A stretch of 64,000 nucleotides of DNA from Hepsetus odoe. Lineage: Eukaryota > Chordata > Actinopteri > Characiformes > Hepsetidae. Shown piece by piece: positions 1 through 11,816 of the stretch. The stretch is taken from positions 11,284,367 through 11,348,366 of the forward strand of contig CM029384.1 of assembly GCA_017165825.1 (NCBI GenBank). The letters are read 5' to 3'. The position numbers and the translations under genes are program-made. Below the pieces are notes generated by a model. It did not search any database. It saw nothing but the letters and a program-made list of their open reading frames with translations, and was not told where the DNA came from. Numbering within the stretch: the first letter of the stretch is position 1; each line of letters starts with the position of its first letter.

Positions 1-655
1 GTTTGCTTTACGCCGATCCTGTTCACTCAACATGACAAAGACGTTGGCGGATTTGTCCCGCTGAGTTACAGCGACATCAGAAGATGCAGCAGACATGTCT
101 CTGTGATAATGATGACCATGATGTTCATTTGGTGGCCACGGGCTTCTGTAAAATACCAAGTGAAGAACCTTCCACCAGAACCAACAGGTGAAGAACCAGC
201 CAAGGATCCTATGGGGAACTGTAGTGTTAAGATGCAGTGCTAGTCTCTTAGGTGTGATCCACATTGTGTTATTGCATCTTCTTGCATGTCTGCAGCTCTG
301 CCTCTTGAATGTGACCTGCTGCAGGTATGTGAGTCATGCTTGTGCCCCGGTAATGAGCGCCAGTCGCTGGATCTGCTCGGAATTCAAAACCACATTTGCG
401 CCCTCAGGATCAAAGCCTGCGGTCTCAGACAGGCAGCCGGCTTAGAGAGCCACGGGAAGAATTCAAATCTCTCCGCCTCTCCACTGGCAAATCTGCCTAG
501 CCGCCTTTTTAATGCCCCTCTCTCTCTCCATCCCTCTCTCCCTCTTTCTCTCCCTGTCTGCTGACTGTTGATGACGCTCCTCTTTTTTAATAGCCCTTCA
601 ACACGAGCATTAGGTGGGTAAAAAGAGCCTCCAAATCCAGAAAAAGAAGCCGGAC
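1..655. other. 5' flanking DNA, no gene recognised
   Basis: Upstream flank of the promoter. Short open frames occur here but have no splice logic, no family resemblance and no codon pattern. A pyrimidine-rich tract (about 520-556, CTCTCT/CCCTCTCT) is low complexity. No upstream gene and no divergent exon is visible. Confidence 0.6.
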
Positions 656-690
656 TCTACAAGGTGCGCGCCCTGCGCTTCCGCCACTCG

Positions 691-704
691 CCGCCAGGGG
701 GCGG
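691..704 (+). promoter_or_regulatory. CTCF-like motif in the promoter
   Basis: CCGCCAGGGGGCGG matches 13 of 14 positions of the vertebrate CTCF core CCASYAGRKGGCRS, the only mismatch being G for A at position 3. It lies about 360 bases upstream of the start codon, inside the CpG-rich block. Promoter-proximal CTCF sites are common in vertebrates. Binding is inferred only from the motif; in a GC-rich promoter an SP/KLF-type factor could also use part of this site. Confidence 0.55.
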
Positions 705-968
705 CCTCCTACAGCGCACCTTTCCAGCGCGCGTGAGGTAAATACTGGTGGGGGGGATAAGAGACGGAGCCGGAGGAAACGTTTATCCGCCCTTTACTTT
801 CCGTTTTTACAGTCCTGCGCGGCAAAAGGCAGCACGTTGGGGGAGCACCACTGAACTGACTTCGGGAAAGTAGAGCGCGTGCCCCGCGAGCGTGCCCGCC
901 CTCCCTGCCTCAACTTTGGCTCGCGACTGAAACCGCGGCAGAAGAAAGAAGCGAAGGGAGGAGAAAGG

Positions 969-998
969 ATGCGCGTCCCGCTGGCGCGCGCTCGCTGA
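969..998 (+). CDS. Upstream ORF of 9 codons in the 5' UTR
   Basis: An ATG at 969 with a purine (A) at -3 opens a 9-codon frame, MRVPLARAR, closed by TGA at 996-998, 57 bases before the main ATG. If transcription starts upstream of 969, scanning ribosomes would meet this first, so it could damp translation of the main product. Whether it lies inside the transcript is unknown because the start site cannot be located from sequence alone. The peptide itself resembles nothing I know. Confidence 0.4.
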   Translation: MRVPLARAR

Positions 999-1055
999 AC
1001 TTGCTGCTGTTTAACGCGCGGACCTGTGGGACGCTCGCGCGCGGTCATCGCCGAC

Positions 1056-1137
1056 ATGCACGGGCGGACGCTCGCGCGGACCTGCGGGTGCACGTGGATG
1101 CTGATGATCGCAGCTCTCAGCATCGCACACGCTCAAG
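1056..1137 (+). CDS. First coding exon: secretory signal peptide of a receptor-like or secreted protein (partial gene)
   Basis: The exon encodes 27 residues plus the first base of codon 28. The start is the ATG at 1056, with G at -3. An in-frame GTG at 1026 is not a eukaryotic start, and the ATG is the first codon that gives a good signal peptide. Residues 1-14 form an arginine-containing n-region (MHGRTLARTCGCTW), residues 15-24 a hydrophobic core (MLMIAALSIA), and Ala24-His25-Ala26 followed by Gln27 is a good AxA signal-peptidase site. The exon ends at a consensus donor, CAAG|GTAAGA, giving a phase-1 intron, the usual phase for signal-peptide exons upstream of Ig-type modules. The protein should therefore enter the secretory pathway. 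Met-His at the start, AxA|Gln at cleavage, the phase and a very long first intron are reminiscent of ROR1, a Wnt5a-type receptor pseudokinase with Ig, frizzled and kringle domains. This is a guess from about 27 residues; other Ig-superfamily or guidance receptors fit as well. No later exon lies in the window, so the domain content cannot be read. Confidence 0.72.
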
Positions 1138-1146
1138 GTAAGAGTG
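1138..1146 (+). other. Splice donor of intron 1
   Basis: G|GTAAGAGTG is a near-perfect vertebrate 5' splice site directly after the signal-peptide codons. It follows 82 coding bases, so the intron is phase 1. The frame read past this point runs into a CA microsatellite and stops, which supports the exon ending here. Confidence 0.8.
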
Positions 1147-1168
1147 ATCGGGGAGATCGCGCGCCAGG

Positions 1169-1173
<5 letters not shown>

Positions 1174-1202
<29 letters not shown>
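1174..1202. repeat. (CA)n microsatellite
   Basis: Uninterrupted CA repeat just inside the intron, 36 bases after the splice donor. Confidence 0.95.
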
Positions 1203-1204
<2 letters not shown>

Positions 1205-1205
<1 letters not shown>

Positions 1206-3650
1206 TCAAGTATGTGATCAAACGTGTGTCGTATCAGATGTGATGACAGACAGATGTACATCCCAGAGCAGAAGATGAGAGTGTCCTCCTCCTCCTCCTT
1301 CCCCTCCTTATCATCTGTCTTCTGTCTTGCTGCTCTTCTCCTTCACACTGGGTCAAGTTCAAAGAGACTTGTGCCCTCAGCTCATTTTGAAGAAATGCAC
1401 CTCTGTTTTCCTCAAAAGGAGAATTGTGAAGGCGAACGGGGCTCAGCAGCACACATGCATTACTAAATCAATTCTGAACTGGACTGTGGGAAAGAGATTG
1501 TGTGTGACATGGCTGTGTGGACCATGCACTTCACTTCTGCAATGACTTTCTCATTGACTGAGTCTTCATGTCTCGTTGCTTTGCAAGTGGGAAATAGGTT
1601 GGACTCTCTAATGGTCAACCATTTCCCAGATTCCTTTGCAGCTCGGTCCGGAGGACATTTGACCTTTTACCAGTATGTCTCCCTTTGTCCAACGGGTGTT
1701 TTTCCTGTCCATTAGTTGCTGTATAAAAAAATCTCTCCCAGCTGTCCTGGGGCAGATGGCTGATATACAGTCCAGCGATCCATCCTGTTGGAGCGACAGG
1801 CCTCGGTGTCCTGGACACAGTGATTCATTTACCACGAAGTGGCTCCAGTGTTTGAAAATCGAGACGCCCTGAGCGATGAGGTGCTAAAAGCAGCATAATC
1901 GTCCAGCTTGTTTGGCTTTGAACAGGCCACCCTAGGATCGAAAGTGCCCCCAACCTTATCCAAGAAGCACTCAGGCATCTCTTATTATGTGCAGCGTAGT
2001 GGTACATCCACTTATTAGCATCCCGCTCTGGAGTGTGGGCTGGACAGCCTGGCAGAGTGTTTGTGTACCTCTTCACATGGCTCACTTTTCCCCATCGATC
2101 CATAATTCCACCTTTTCATCGGATTTCAAAGGCCTTGAGTGATTTCAAAAGAGCGCAGCGACTTATTAAAACTGCGTTGTGGTGAAAAAAAAAAAAAATA
2201 AAGCACATTTCTACAGTTTTTGCTTTGCTGCAAATATAGTCATTTATCCAAATTCTTTGTTCTCCAGAAAGATTGTTTTTAGACAACATTACAGGCTTTA
2301 TTTTTTCTTTTTTTGCCTTGACAGGTAACACTTGCAGAATGAATCAATTCTGCCATTATTGTGAACAATCTGGGCAGCGTCGCATGCATTTACTAACAAA
2401 ACAAGTTTGCCAAAGACACAATGATATCTCACAGATCTGTTGCATGGTCATGAATTAAATCCAATCAAGGTCCAGGTATGAAAGTGGCTGATTTGAAAAG
2501 ATCTATTTTGCATGGAGGGAAAAATGTGCCACTTCAACATGATAATGTGAAAGTAGCCTACGCTTTGAACTAAACTATCAGCTACATTCAGAGAAGAGCA
2601 AAAACAATGTAAATCTGGCTTTTTTTGTGCTACAGCCTCACTTTAAAGCCCACAATGCTGCAGTCAGCGAGAAGTGAGAAGCACATTTACTGCTGTCTTG
2701 CACTGATAAGTGATTAGTGGGCCCCACCTGAGGCCACTGGTTGGTGTGGCACTGCAGGAACAACTTATGGCTCTTCTAAGGGGGAGGGCGCAGCAGGAGA
2801 AGAGTCAAGAGCCTGGTTGGATCCTTCACTGTGGGTGGCATCTAAGCCAACTTGTTCTCAGGAGCCTTTTTTTCTCCCTCTCTCTCTCTTTCGTATCTCA
2901 TGAGGTTCTCATCCTTTTTTTTTCTGGGCCTGCTTGTTAATGAGCGGCCGCACTCCTGCACAGTGGTACGTAAAGCCGTCTCAGTCATCCACGCTTTTGT
3001 ACCCGACGTGTTCCTCAAATTAGGGGCACGTGAAAGCCGTGAAGGTCCCCTGAGAAGCCAAGATGTCTTGGGTTTGTGTTTTTTCCCTCATTTTTTCGTT
3101 TTCCCTCCTACCTTGAGACGAGCGCACCTCTCCTGTTGCGATTAACAGTTTGCCGCGATTTAATTCACACAGGGAAACCTGACAAGAGTCCACACAGGAA
3201 GCCGCTCCAACAGCGTTGCATGTGTGCCAACCTATTTTATATTCACTTAGACAGCTCTCTGGAAGCTGGAAGAAAAAAAAAAAAAACTCCAATGTGATGC
3301 TGTTTGCCTCCTGAGAGAGGCATCAGCAAGATGATTCATGTGTTTGCAAAGATCTCTAAGAAAATCTTTGGAGCTTCTTGGTCTAATATGCCCTAGCGTG
3401 TGCATGTGTACGTGAGCACGCAGGCATTTGTCTCATCTCGACAGAGGCATTGATGTTCTGCCAGTCCGAGATGGAATTTTCTAGCAGTACATTTATTGTG
3501 TCGCTTGACAGCTGTCTGCCATCTTCCAATCTTTAAATCTTGTGATTACATTTGATAATCCATCACGGTTAAAAAAGGAATTCATTCGAAATATTTAAAT
3601 CCTTATGTGATTAAAACAGTCTGCTCTGCTGTGCAGTCAAAATGCTGCAC
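1205..3650. other. Intronic DNA, no gene recognised
   Basis: Unique sequence with a few homopolymer runs (poly-A near 2184-2198 and 3273-3285) and pyrimidine-rich patches near 2870-2925 and 3080-3110. The open frames here are short and look like chance. Confidence 0.6.
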
Positions 3651-3651
3651 A

Positions 3652-3670
3652 AACACACACACACACACAC
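3652..3670. repeat. (CA)n microsatellite, with interrupted CA to about 3690
   Basis: A pure CA run followed by interrupted CA/GCACA sequence. Confidence 0.9.
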
Positions 3671-3690
3671 AAACACACGCACAGACACCA

Positions 3691-6600
3691 TGCAGGCAAG
3701 CACACTCAAACATGTAGACAAGGTGTAATAAGCATAAAAGCAAATGTAGAGTATACAATACAAACAAGTGATAATATTGGTATGGAAGAATAAAGGACAC
3801 TAAATCACTTCAATAAAAAGAAATTTTATTGAGAAAAGACCTGTAAAAGAATACAGTGAGCATGTTTCTCTGTAGTATTACTGAGGTGCATGAAGAGCCA
3901 TTGATTATCTGAAGGCAGCAGAAAACAAAGCAGCCTTTTAAAATGGACATACACCAAAAGCACACATGTAAAGACATCAGCATACATTTACTGACATAGC
4001 TGGACTTTGCACAGCCATGCAGTGGGACCATGTCCGATGCCCTGAAACGTCAGAGACAATCAAAAGAGCAGTTAGAGCTTAAATCCCCCTCTCCGGCTGT
4101 TACTTCGTCCCGGAGCAGCCGTGAAAGCCCCCACCCAGATGAGCAAGAGCTCTGATTTTGATGTCCCAGATGGGTTGTAATGAGCGGGGAGGGCCGCGGC
4201 ACTCTCGCTGCCACACCGTAATTATGCACACACACACTCTCTCTCTCTCTTTGCGGCATATTTATCGTCAGGCTGCGTGACACTTATTTAATTACACGTC
4301 TTGGAGGCTAGGTCTCCGAATGGGAACAGATGTCTCGTGAATTTTTGACAAAACCCGTGCGTTTTCTGCAAGGGCGGCTGGGCTGCCTAACCCCCACCCA
4401 CCTCCGCCCACTGGGTGAAGTGTCTGCGTGAACCTGGGTGACAGCATGGCTCCTGCCATCATAAGACTAGCACGCGTCCGTGCTTTACCAATCAGGGACG
4501 AATTTTATCATTGATCTCTGTGAATTCGCAAACATGTTTGGACGGCGCTGCTTAATTTGTGAGGGAACGAGGCGGATATTTCTTTTTCTTTTGAATGTGA
4601 TGATAGCACTCATGCCACGAGTGTCACTCGAGTCCACTGCTGATGTCATTGTTCAGTTCAATCATCACTCAAAGAGCTTGCTAATGCAGAGCAAAACAAC
4701 TGGGTCACGACATCAATTTCTCATCTATTCATGCTTTAGCAGGAACGTGCTTTGCACAGGAGGTGTTTTGTTGAGTTCCTCTAACAAAAGTGTTCTGGCG
4801 AAGCACATTCAGGGAAAAAGTTTCTTGCTTACCAACCTCATCAATGCACTCATTAATCCTAAGATAAATGAGAAAGTTAGGAAATCTACTCCTGAACTGA
4901 CTAATGCACAGTTTTAATCAACTCTTCTTTATTCCATGAACCATCTCCACTACCAATCGACCGTATTTAGCTGAAACAAGCTTCATACATTTGCCTTATT
5001 CTTGCACGTAAAATGTGCACTAGTCTAAGACTAGGATAGTAAGTGTGTTCCCTGCATCCCCTTGCTTCCTGTGAAGAGCAATCTAGCCCTTAGAAAATCT
5101 CACCTTGCACTGTAGGAAAAAAATGGATTGAGAAGGTCAAATATTACATGCTATTAAGAAGTTATTTTTATCATTTTGCAATTCGCTTTGGGTCTCATCC
5201 CAACCCCAGTGCTACTGGATATACTTCCCTGCTCAGCCAAGGGAGGTAGGATTAAGCATAAATCCCTTCCTTGCTTATTTACGTGCATCTTTGCAAAAGT
5301 ATAACTCCTGGCTCCACGCTCATCCATGGCTGCTGCTGCTGCCTCACACTATTTACTCATCCAGCAAGCATGCAAGGGGTTTGGCCAGGAGATTGGAGAC
5401 ATTGCCAGGAAATCGGGCACACCGGTGACTCCTGGATCGTTCTGGACAGTCTGTAGCTTGGATGGAATGTTAAACTCCCTCCTTTGTGTTTTGGCTCTGA
5501 TTAATTTGCCACAGGAGTGATGGTGGTCTGATAGGCAGAGAGAATGTCGCCCCATTGCTCTTCGGGAGGGCCTTTTTAACAGACTCGCTCAAGCGGCAAA
5601 ACTGTGTTTGTAGTTCAGAATGGAACTGTAATCAGATTAGTCCGGACTTCAGGCCTTGGCACACAAGGCCCTGGCTCAGTAATTGCCATGAGCTGCAGGG
5701 GTATGACTTGTCAGTGTTTGTGTGAGGCCAGAGAGCTCCATGTCTATCGCCGAGGCCACGACTCTCTGCCATGTAAACGTCACCCCTGAGGAGATCTGAC
5801 TCTCTCTGCTTCCATGCATCTGTACTGTGAGAGAACCCATTCCATTATTTTGTCGCTTACGATGACTGCCGCCTCGATTTTTGTCCCTCTGCCTGCCAGG
5901 CTTAGTCAATTCCTTCTCAACTTGGTTTACACTGGTTCGGCATATTTGAAATTCAGTTTATAAAATTCCCCCATCAGAAGCACACATCATATGAAATTCT
6001 TTTACCCCTTGATGTGATTAAGACCATGCGAGATATGGGAGTTTAAAAACTATTCATTTGATTTAATGCGATAAGGCAGAGAAGAAGACAGGGGGAAGGC
6101 ATGCGAGAAGAAAAGAAGAAGGAAGGAAGACGGATGAAGAGAGAGCATGCCCCTTAGATTAAATGCTTGATGAGGGAGGTGTCAATAATGAAATTCTTGC
6201 CTTTAGAGAAAACCCATTATTTCAGGGCTCATTTAAATCAAAGGGAATCAGCTTGAGCGAGTTTTTCCTTCTCCTTTCGGGTTGTTTACTGACAGAAGAA
6301 GGAGAGAACCCTTGGGGTGTAATACGCTTAATAAATGTTCTACATGTGAACTTGCTTGCGGGAAAGTCGTGCCAATTTACCAAAGAACCAAGGAGGCTAT
6401 GTTGTGTGTGTTGAAGCCAAAATGTAAATAGAAAATGGGCAGCTTGGTGTAGGGAGTGGTCACGAAGGGAAACTTTAAAGAGAGTCTTTTTTTCACAATT
6501 AGTTAATTTACTTAAGTCAGATTTTGAGTGTTTGTGACTTTTTCATTTGGTTTCTTATTGCATTGGTCCAATTGTGGATATTTGTGAAGTGGTCAGAAAT

Positions 6601-8763
6601 GTCTCTGTTATTTTCTCTTGTTAAAAAAAGTCCTTGCCTATACCTCTTTAGCATTCAGATCCATATCTCAAATATATTCTTACGCCTACCTGAAATGAGA
6701 ATAATGCTTAATGTCTTTGCATGTAACAGAGCAATAGTTGAGCTCTGCTTCTTGATGATGGAATGGTTTGTTAGGTCCTTATCACGATGAAAAATAAAAT
6801 GCATTTCTTTAAGTTTTTGCTGCAAGAAGGGCATAAGTGTCTTTGAAGACTCAGAACAAACAGAATATGCGGAGAGAACATTGCTCACTGATAATCGCAC
6901 TGATAAAACATTATGTGATGAGTTTTACTTGATGCCGACCATCAAGAAAACGAGTTTCCACCAGCAATTAACTGAACTTGATTTAGCTGGACGAGGATCT
7001 TGGGATTCATGCAAATTGCAGTTGATTTAATTATGCACCTGATTATGGGCTTGGAGTGTTCACACTTGTCAGAGTATACCAATCTAAAGAAAAAAGGTTT
7101 GGTCCACAGTAAAAGAGCAAGTAGGGAGAACGTCCTAAGAGATATGGCCTTTTTTGCTAAGGGTCTCTTTACCATTCGTCTCTGGGAAGAAACCTCAGAT
7201 GCTGACGTGTAGAACTGATGCGAAATTAGCAGATTCTTTTCCAACTATCTCAGCACAGCTCAGTGGCACTGAGGATGGGGGGAAAAATATGGTGAAATTG
7301 TGACAGTATGTCATATGCTCAGTGCATACAGTCTCGTTTCAAGCCCCTGGGCTCTTCAGTGTAAACATTTAAAGAACTGAGCGCATCAGCTCAAAGAAAA
7401 CTGCAGCAAGAAACAAAGGCCGCTATGGCTCCTCTCTCATTCAGCCTTCCCCTCCTGGGAAATTTGGAGCGTGTTCTTGTGTTGCGAATAAAACAGCAAA
7501 AAAGGCATGGGCAAAAAAAGACATACTGATAGAGGCATTGATAGAGAGATTGAAAAGGAGAGGGTGGGGAACAGAGAGAGAAAGGGAGCTTGCGTGCTGT
7601 GTGTTTTTCTTCTCCCCCCCTTCCCGATTAATTTTTGTGAGAAAAAGAACACTGGGGCACTGAACCCATTTTTATGTACAAAAGAATGAATTCAGCTGCC
7701 TTAGTTCTATTCCTCCAAATGTAGCAAGAAGCAGACTCGATTCAGGTACATCCAATCAGAAAGTATGGATAATTTTACCAGCTACACGGCCTGTGTCTCA
7801 TTGTAAAACACGCTGCCTCGCTTCTCAGCAATAGAAAGCAGAGTGGTTTCACATTGGAGAGCAAGATGTCTTTCTTCACTAGCCACGGGGTTGAACTGGT
7901 CATCTGCAAGTGCTACATAGCGAAGAATTGCTTTTATTATTAACTTCTTCTTTCAAGAGAAACAAATGAATTGGCCTTTTTCCATTGTAGATGCTATGGC
8001 TTCAAGCCAATGGTTCCTGAAATCATGGGAGATATAAAGTTCCCTCAAGGTATTATGGGCAATGCCCTGCACAGGTTACGACCACTAGGTTAAAGTTAGG
8101 CAGATTTGAGCATCTGAGCTTAAATGATCTAACTAGGTAAGATTAAGTCTTTAATAATGAATTGCTAAAAAAAACACCTAGGGATGAGCATGGGTACCCA
8201 TGTGCTTCACTATCCTATCTGGTGTCTGAAAAGTTTAAATGGATAAAAATGCCTGAATGTAAGTGTGCCAGGCATGTAACTGAGAAGGTAGAAGTAAAGA
8301 GACTGGATTTCAAAGAAAAGCTGGCTCACTTTTACCTCAGTCCTAACCTTTAAGTAGTTTTGTCCGTTAGCAAACATTGAAATGTATTTTGTGACAAACT
8401 AATATGCTGTCACATTGTCCACTGAGGAGAAAAGACCAGACTGAAGTCTCCTTCAGCATCTAAGGTTATACAGGCTACATCTGAAGAGGCCTCTGATACT
8501 CATCTGACATGAACACCTTGTTTTCCTTGCTGCTTTTTGAATGCAGATACATAATTTTCTACTTTTTGACTCCTAGCTGCTAAACAGTTTTCCCCTTTTT
8601 TTCCCTTGGGGTTAACCAAATGTCCATTCTTTACATTTAAAAAAAATGCCATTAAAATTTATTAGAGAGAACATCCCCATCCCCATTATGATGAATATCT
8701 TGGCACCTGTCGGATTCTGGAGTTGTGTACATGATGTTAAAATGTTACAGATTTCCTGGTTAC
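3691..8763. other. Intronic DNA with a possible conserved block at 4060-4530
   Basis: No gene recognised. The block 4060-4530 has mixed GC content, CpGs and no repeat character (broken only by a short CA/CT tract at 4228-4251), as conserved regulatory DNA often does. The rest is AT-leaning unique sequence with a purine-rich patch at 6080-6150 and another at 7500-7590. The 145-codon frame at 4480-4917 has no ATG at its start and no family resemblance. Confidence 0.5.
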
Positions 8764-8775
8764 TGGTTCTGTTCT

Positions 8776-9017
8776 AGAGGGGCAGTGGTGGCCTAGTGGT
8801 TAGGGCGTTGGCTCTATGATCGGAGGATCAGGGGTTCAAACCCCTTCCCAATAGGTTGCCCTGAGGTACCCTTGAGCAAGGTACCGTCCCCGTCCTGCTC
8901 CTCCCTGCGATGGGCTGGCGACCCGTCCTCGCCCTGTGTGCGCTGGGTTGGACACCTGCACTCCCCCGCGACCCCATTTGGGACAAGCGGCAGATAATGG
9001 ATGGATGGATGGATGGA
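8776..9017 (+). mobile_element. tRNA-headed SINE, group A, full length with target-site duplication
   Basis: The element starts with a tRNA-like head. An RNA polymerase III A box (TGGCCTAGTGG, 8789-8799) and B box (GGTTCAAACCC, 8833-8843) are correctly spaced. The body continues with the phrase 'cctgaggtacccttgagca', shared with the other SINEs in this window. The tail around 8910-8950 matches a widespread fish LINE-like 3' module, and the element ends in (ATGG)n. A 12-base direct repeat, TGGTTCTGTTCT, flanks it exactly at 8764-8775 and 9018-9029, which is a target-site duplication from retrotransposition. It would be non-autonomous, relying on a partner LINE. Confidence 0.9.
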
Positions 9018-9029
9018 TGGTTCTGTTCT

Positions 9030-10271
9030 TTACAGGTTCTTTAAAACACATGTCTTGATCTGAAAGTGCAGGTGTAGAATTGTTACTGGATCTTTGGGTA
9101 TGCAGATGGATGCATCTCTACGCATTTTGAACATCACAAACTCCTCATTTCCCCCTACAGTCTTGGCAGGAGCCCTGGCCTGGCTGGGAGCCTTTGGCCG
9201 CATCTAAATGCTTGGCGCTCGTTATCGATTAGGACAACCGCAAGACCCTCCCTATCTGCCCGTCTCTACCCACAAGGGAAAGAAAGAGTGCAGGGTACTT
9301 TAATGTTGCTGCTGTTTTTCTTGTTTATTCTGCCTTTTCTTTCTTTTCTCCTCCCTTTCTTGTTCATCTCAGGCAACTTTACATGCCAGCGACGTAGCCA
9401 GTACAGATGTAGCTAGTATCCCCTCTTGATGAGGAGCAGCCCCTTGCTGCTCAGTTACAATTCCTCATTGTGCAAAACAGTCTCGCAGAACAGAAATGAG
9501 TGTGGCACTGGGGGCGGACTGCATTCCCTTGTGCGTAACTGTACGTCCGCACCTGTGAATGTCTCTGCCTGCACCAGTCATGCTGCAAATATGTAAATGA
9601 CTCACTGCCACACAGCCCCTGTATGTAACTTTTAATCGAAGACTCTGTACACCATGCGTCTTCACGTTTGACATTTAGGGAATTGGCTTTTGAAGGTTGA
9701 TGCAGCTATTTTGTTCTTGCAGATTCACTCATCTCTAAAGTGCAAAGCGCATGATTGCAGGAATGAATTAGCTTCTTGTCTTCTATGCCTGTCATTGATG
9801 AGCTCTTACACCGGGGGAGTTGGATGGAAAGACTTTCGTCAAACATAGACCCCCAAGGCCGCTACTCTAAGTGCCTTGTAAGATTGACAGCTTCATTGGA
9901 CTCAAAGATTAGTACCACTTGATTAGGTCTATTGTTATGACATTGAGGTATGAATCTCTAAACAAAATCCAGAATTTAATTCCCATGCAGCAGGGGCTTG
10001 TGCCCTGAATGATTTAATAATCGCTCATGGAGCTGTGAAAGGCTGAGAGGTTAAATGTGCAAACTGTAGCGCTGGCAATTTGCACCTCTCAAGACAATGA
10101 ATTCTGACAGGGATAAAAGAGATCCACGGCAGATATGTTTGACTATTTATTTTCATTTCAAAGTGCAAAAGTACTATTCAATAAAACAGTCTTTATGGCT
10201 CTGATGCATTTAAACAGATGTGAAAAAAAACTCAATCAGAATTCTTAACCAGCATTCATGCCTGAGCGCGT
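9030..10271. other. Intronic DNA, nothing recognised
   Basis: Unique sequence. A polypyrimidine-AG at 9150-9160 followed by a 15-codon frame was considered as an exon and rejected. Confidence 0.55.
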
Positions 10272-10294
10272 ACACACACACACACACACACACA
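10272..10294. repeat. (AC)n microsatellite
   Basis: Uninterrupted AC run. Confidence 0.9.
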
Positions 10295-10796
10295 GGTGTG
10301 CACAATTGCCTGACAGGTTCCATAGTTGAAGGTGCTGCTTCTGACGCTAAGACATGAAACGCTTCCAGGACTGGTCGGCATTTCCAGAATTAGGTGGGCT
10401 AAATTCTTCACGTCTGGCATCTAAATCAATTCCGGTCAGCAGAGGAGGGAGTTCAGAGGAGTGGGAAAACGCTGTTTACTCTATGCTGCCATACGTGTCT
10501 CAGCTTATTAGCCTGAGAACCTCCACCACAAGTGCTATCAGTCTTCTAAATATTGACCTTTTTACTGCTTGTCTCCCTGGGAGGGCAAATTTGTCAATTA
10601 TTGAACTCAAGAAGTCTCTTCATAAACAGAAACCTATATCAGATTGTGTGAGAACTGTTTGGAAACTGGTGGGAGATTTGAATTGAAAAAAAGAAATAAG
10701 TGAAAGTGACTGTCATTGAATAAATCACAACAAAAGGCTTCACTGCATTTGACTCACAAACACAGAGTAGTAGCATGCAGCTATATCCAATGCTTG
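10295..10796. other. Intronic DNA, nothing recognised
   Basis: Unique sequence between the AC run and a SINE-B fragment. A 110-codon ATG frame (10354-10686) has no family resemblance and no matching splice sites, and I treat it as chance. Confidence 0.5.
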
Positions 10797-10911
10797 GGGG
10801 GTAGTCTTGCAGGATGGTACCTTGCTCATCTGGACCCCAGGGTAAACTACTAGTCCTTGATTTGAGTCCACAGCCTAAGGATCATGGAGACAAGTACCTA
10901 ACCATTAGGCC
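10797..10911 (-). mobile_element. SINE group B, degenerate head fragment
   Basis: On the minus strand this reads as the tRNA-like head and first body segment of the group B SINE: 'ggtaccttgctca' near 10816 and 'taaccattaggcc' at about 10899-10911, the reverse of the A-box region. The 3' tail is missing and the B-box region is decayed, so this is an old truncated copy. Confidence 0.65.
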
Positions 10912-11740
10912 AATCAATAACAATTTCCACAACACCCAACCATTTAGTGCCTTTGTATGAAAGATTAGACAGCATTATTCTTCCAGAACATGTTATGAAA
11001 GTCAAAAATAAATGTCCATTGTCTTTCTCATAAAAATTAATGCCCTGATATATTTGTCATAATAATCAGAGATCCCTCATTCTGTTCAGCCAGCTGAATG
11101 AACATAACAGTCAGCGAGCTGTTTAATTGACTGTATTATAAACCATGTTCTTTATGGATTTCACATTGACATTGCATCGACTGCACAATGCTGTGAGAAG
11201 AATGACCTAATAATGATGTTGAGTCCCCCACAATTTCTGAAATAAGTACTGTGGACAAACAGAGTGAGCGAAATTTTGACATCTGCCAAACCTGGAAGTG
11301 ACTCATATGTAATTATACTAGAAGTGTAGCTCATGTCAAGCGGAATATATTCAGCTCCCTTTGAACCGGTTATTAGCATTCAAACATGGATTAATATCTG
11401 CATAGATTGAGTAGAGCATGTTCTCCACCTACAGCTCCTCCTGCACACCTAGTAACCCGCCGATAGAAAGTGCTGTCCTGGTTTTGCTTAGATGTAGTCA
11501 TGTTTGCAATGGGATTTGTTTGGTCAGAGAGGGAGTGTGAGACTAGAGTTAAGAGCCGGTGTCACACCTCATGTGTGAAGGCTGGCAGTCCCGATTACAG
11601 GAGTGAGATGGAGAGAGAGAGTGAGCAACAGAAAGACACAGAGGGAGCTGATGTTGGTTTTGCTATGGTACACAGCATTCCTAAAGCCTGTAAAGAAGCC
11701 AGTGCCCGATAGAAAGCTGATGCTATGCTTAAAGTATAAG

Positions 11741-11743
<3 letters not shown>
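10912..11743. other. Intronic DNA, nothing recognised
   Basis: AT-leaning unique sequence without gene or repeat signals I can name. Confidence 0.5.

Positions 11744-11816
<73 letters not shown>

Larger units (their letters stand above)
660..1055 (+). promoter_or_regulatory. CpG-rich promoter and 5' UTR of the exon-1 gene
   Basis: The DNA changes abruptly from AT-leaning to GC-rich with many CpG dinucleotides (for example around 664-730, 875-935 and 970-1080). This is the typical signature of a vertebrate CpG-island promoter, and it ends at the coding first exon. No convincing TATA box is seen, which fits a CpG-type promoter with dispersed starts; the exact transcription start cannot be placed. 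The tract holds a CTCF-like motif and a short upstream ORF, listed separately. Further CpGs run on into the start of the intron to about 1165. Confidence 0.75.

Noticed and set aside
4480..4917. 145-codon + strand frame
   Set aside because: Begins at a GTG, not an ATG; no domain, no splice signals, and composition like the flanks.
8781..8850. tRNA gene
   Set aside because: A and B boxes are present but the stems do not close as a cloverleaf, and the sequence continues into a SINE body and tail with target-site duplication.
9147..9208. Polypyrimidine-AG at 9,147-9,160 followed by a 15-codon Ala/Leu/Gly frame to a stop
   Set aside because: Considered as a terminal exon; too short, no similarity, no polyadenylation context.
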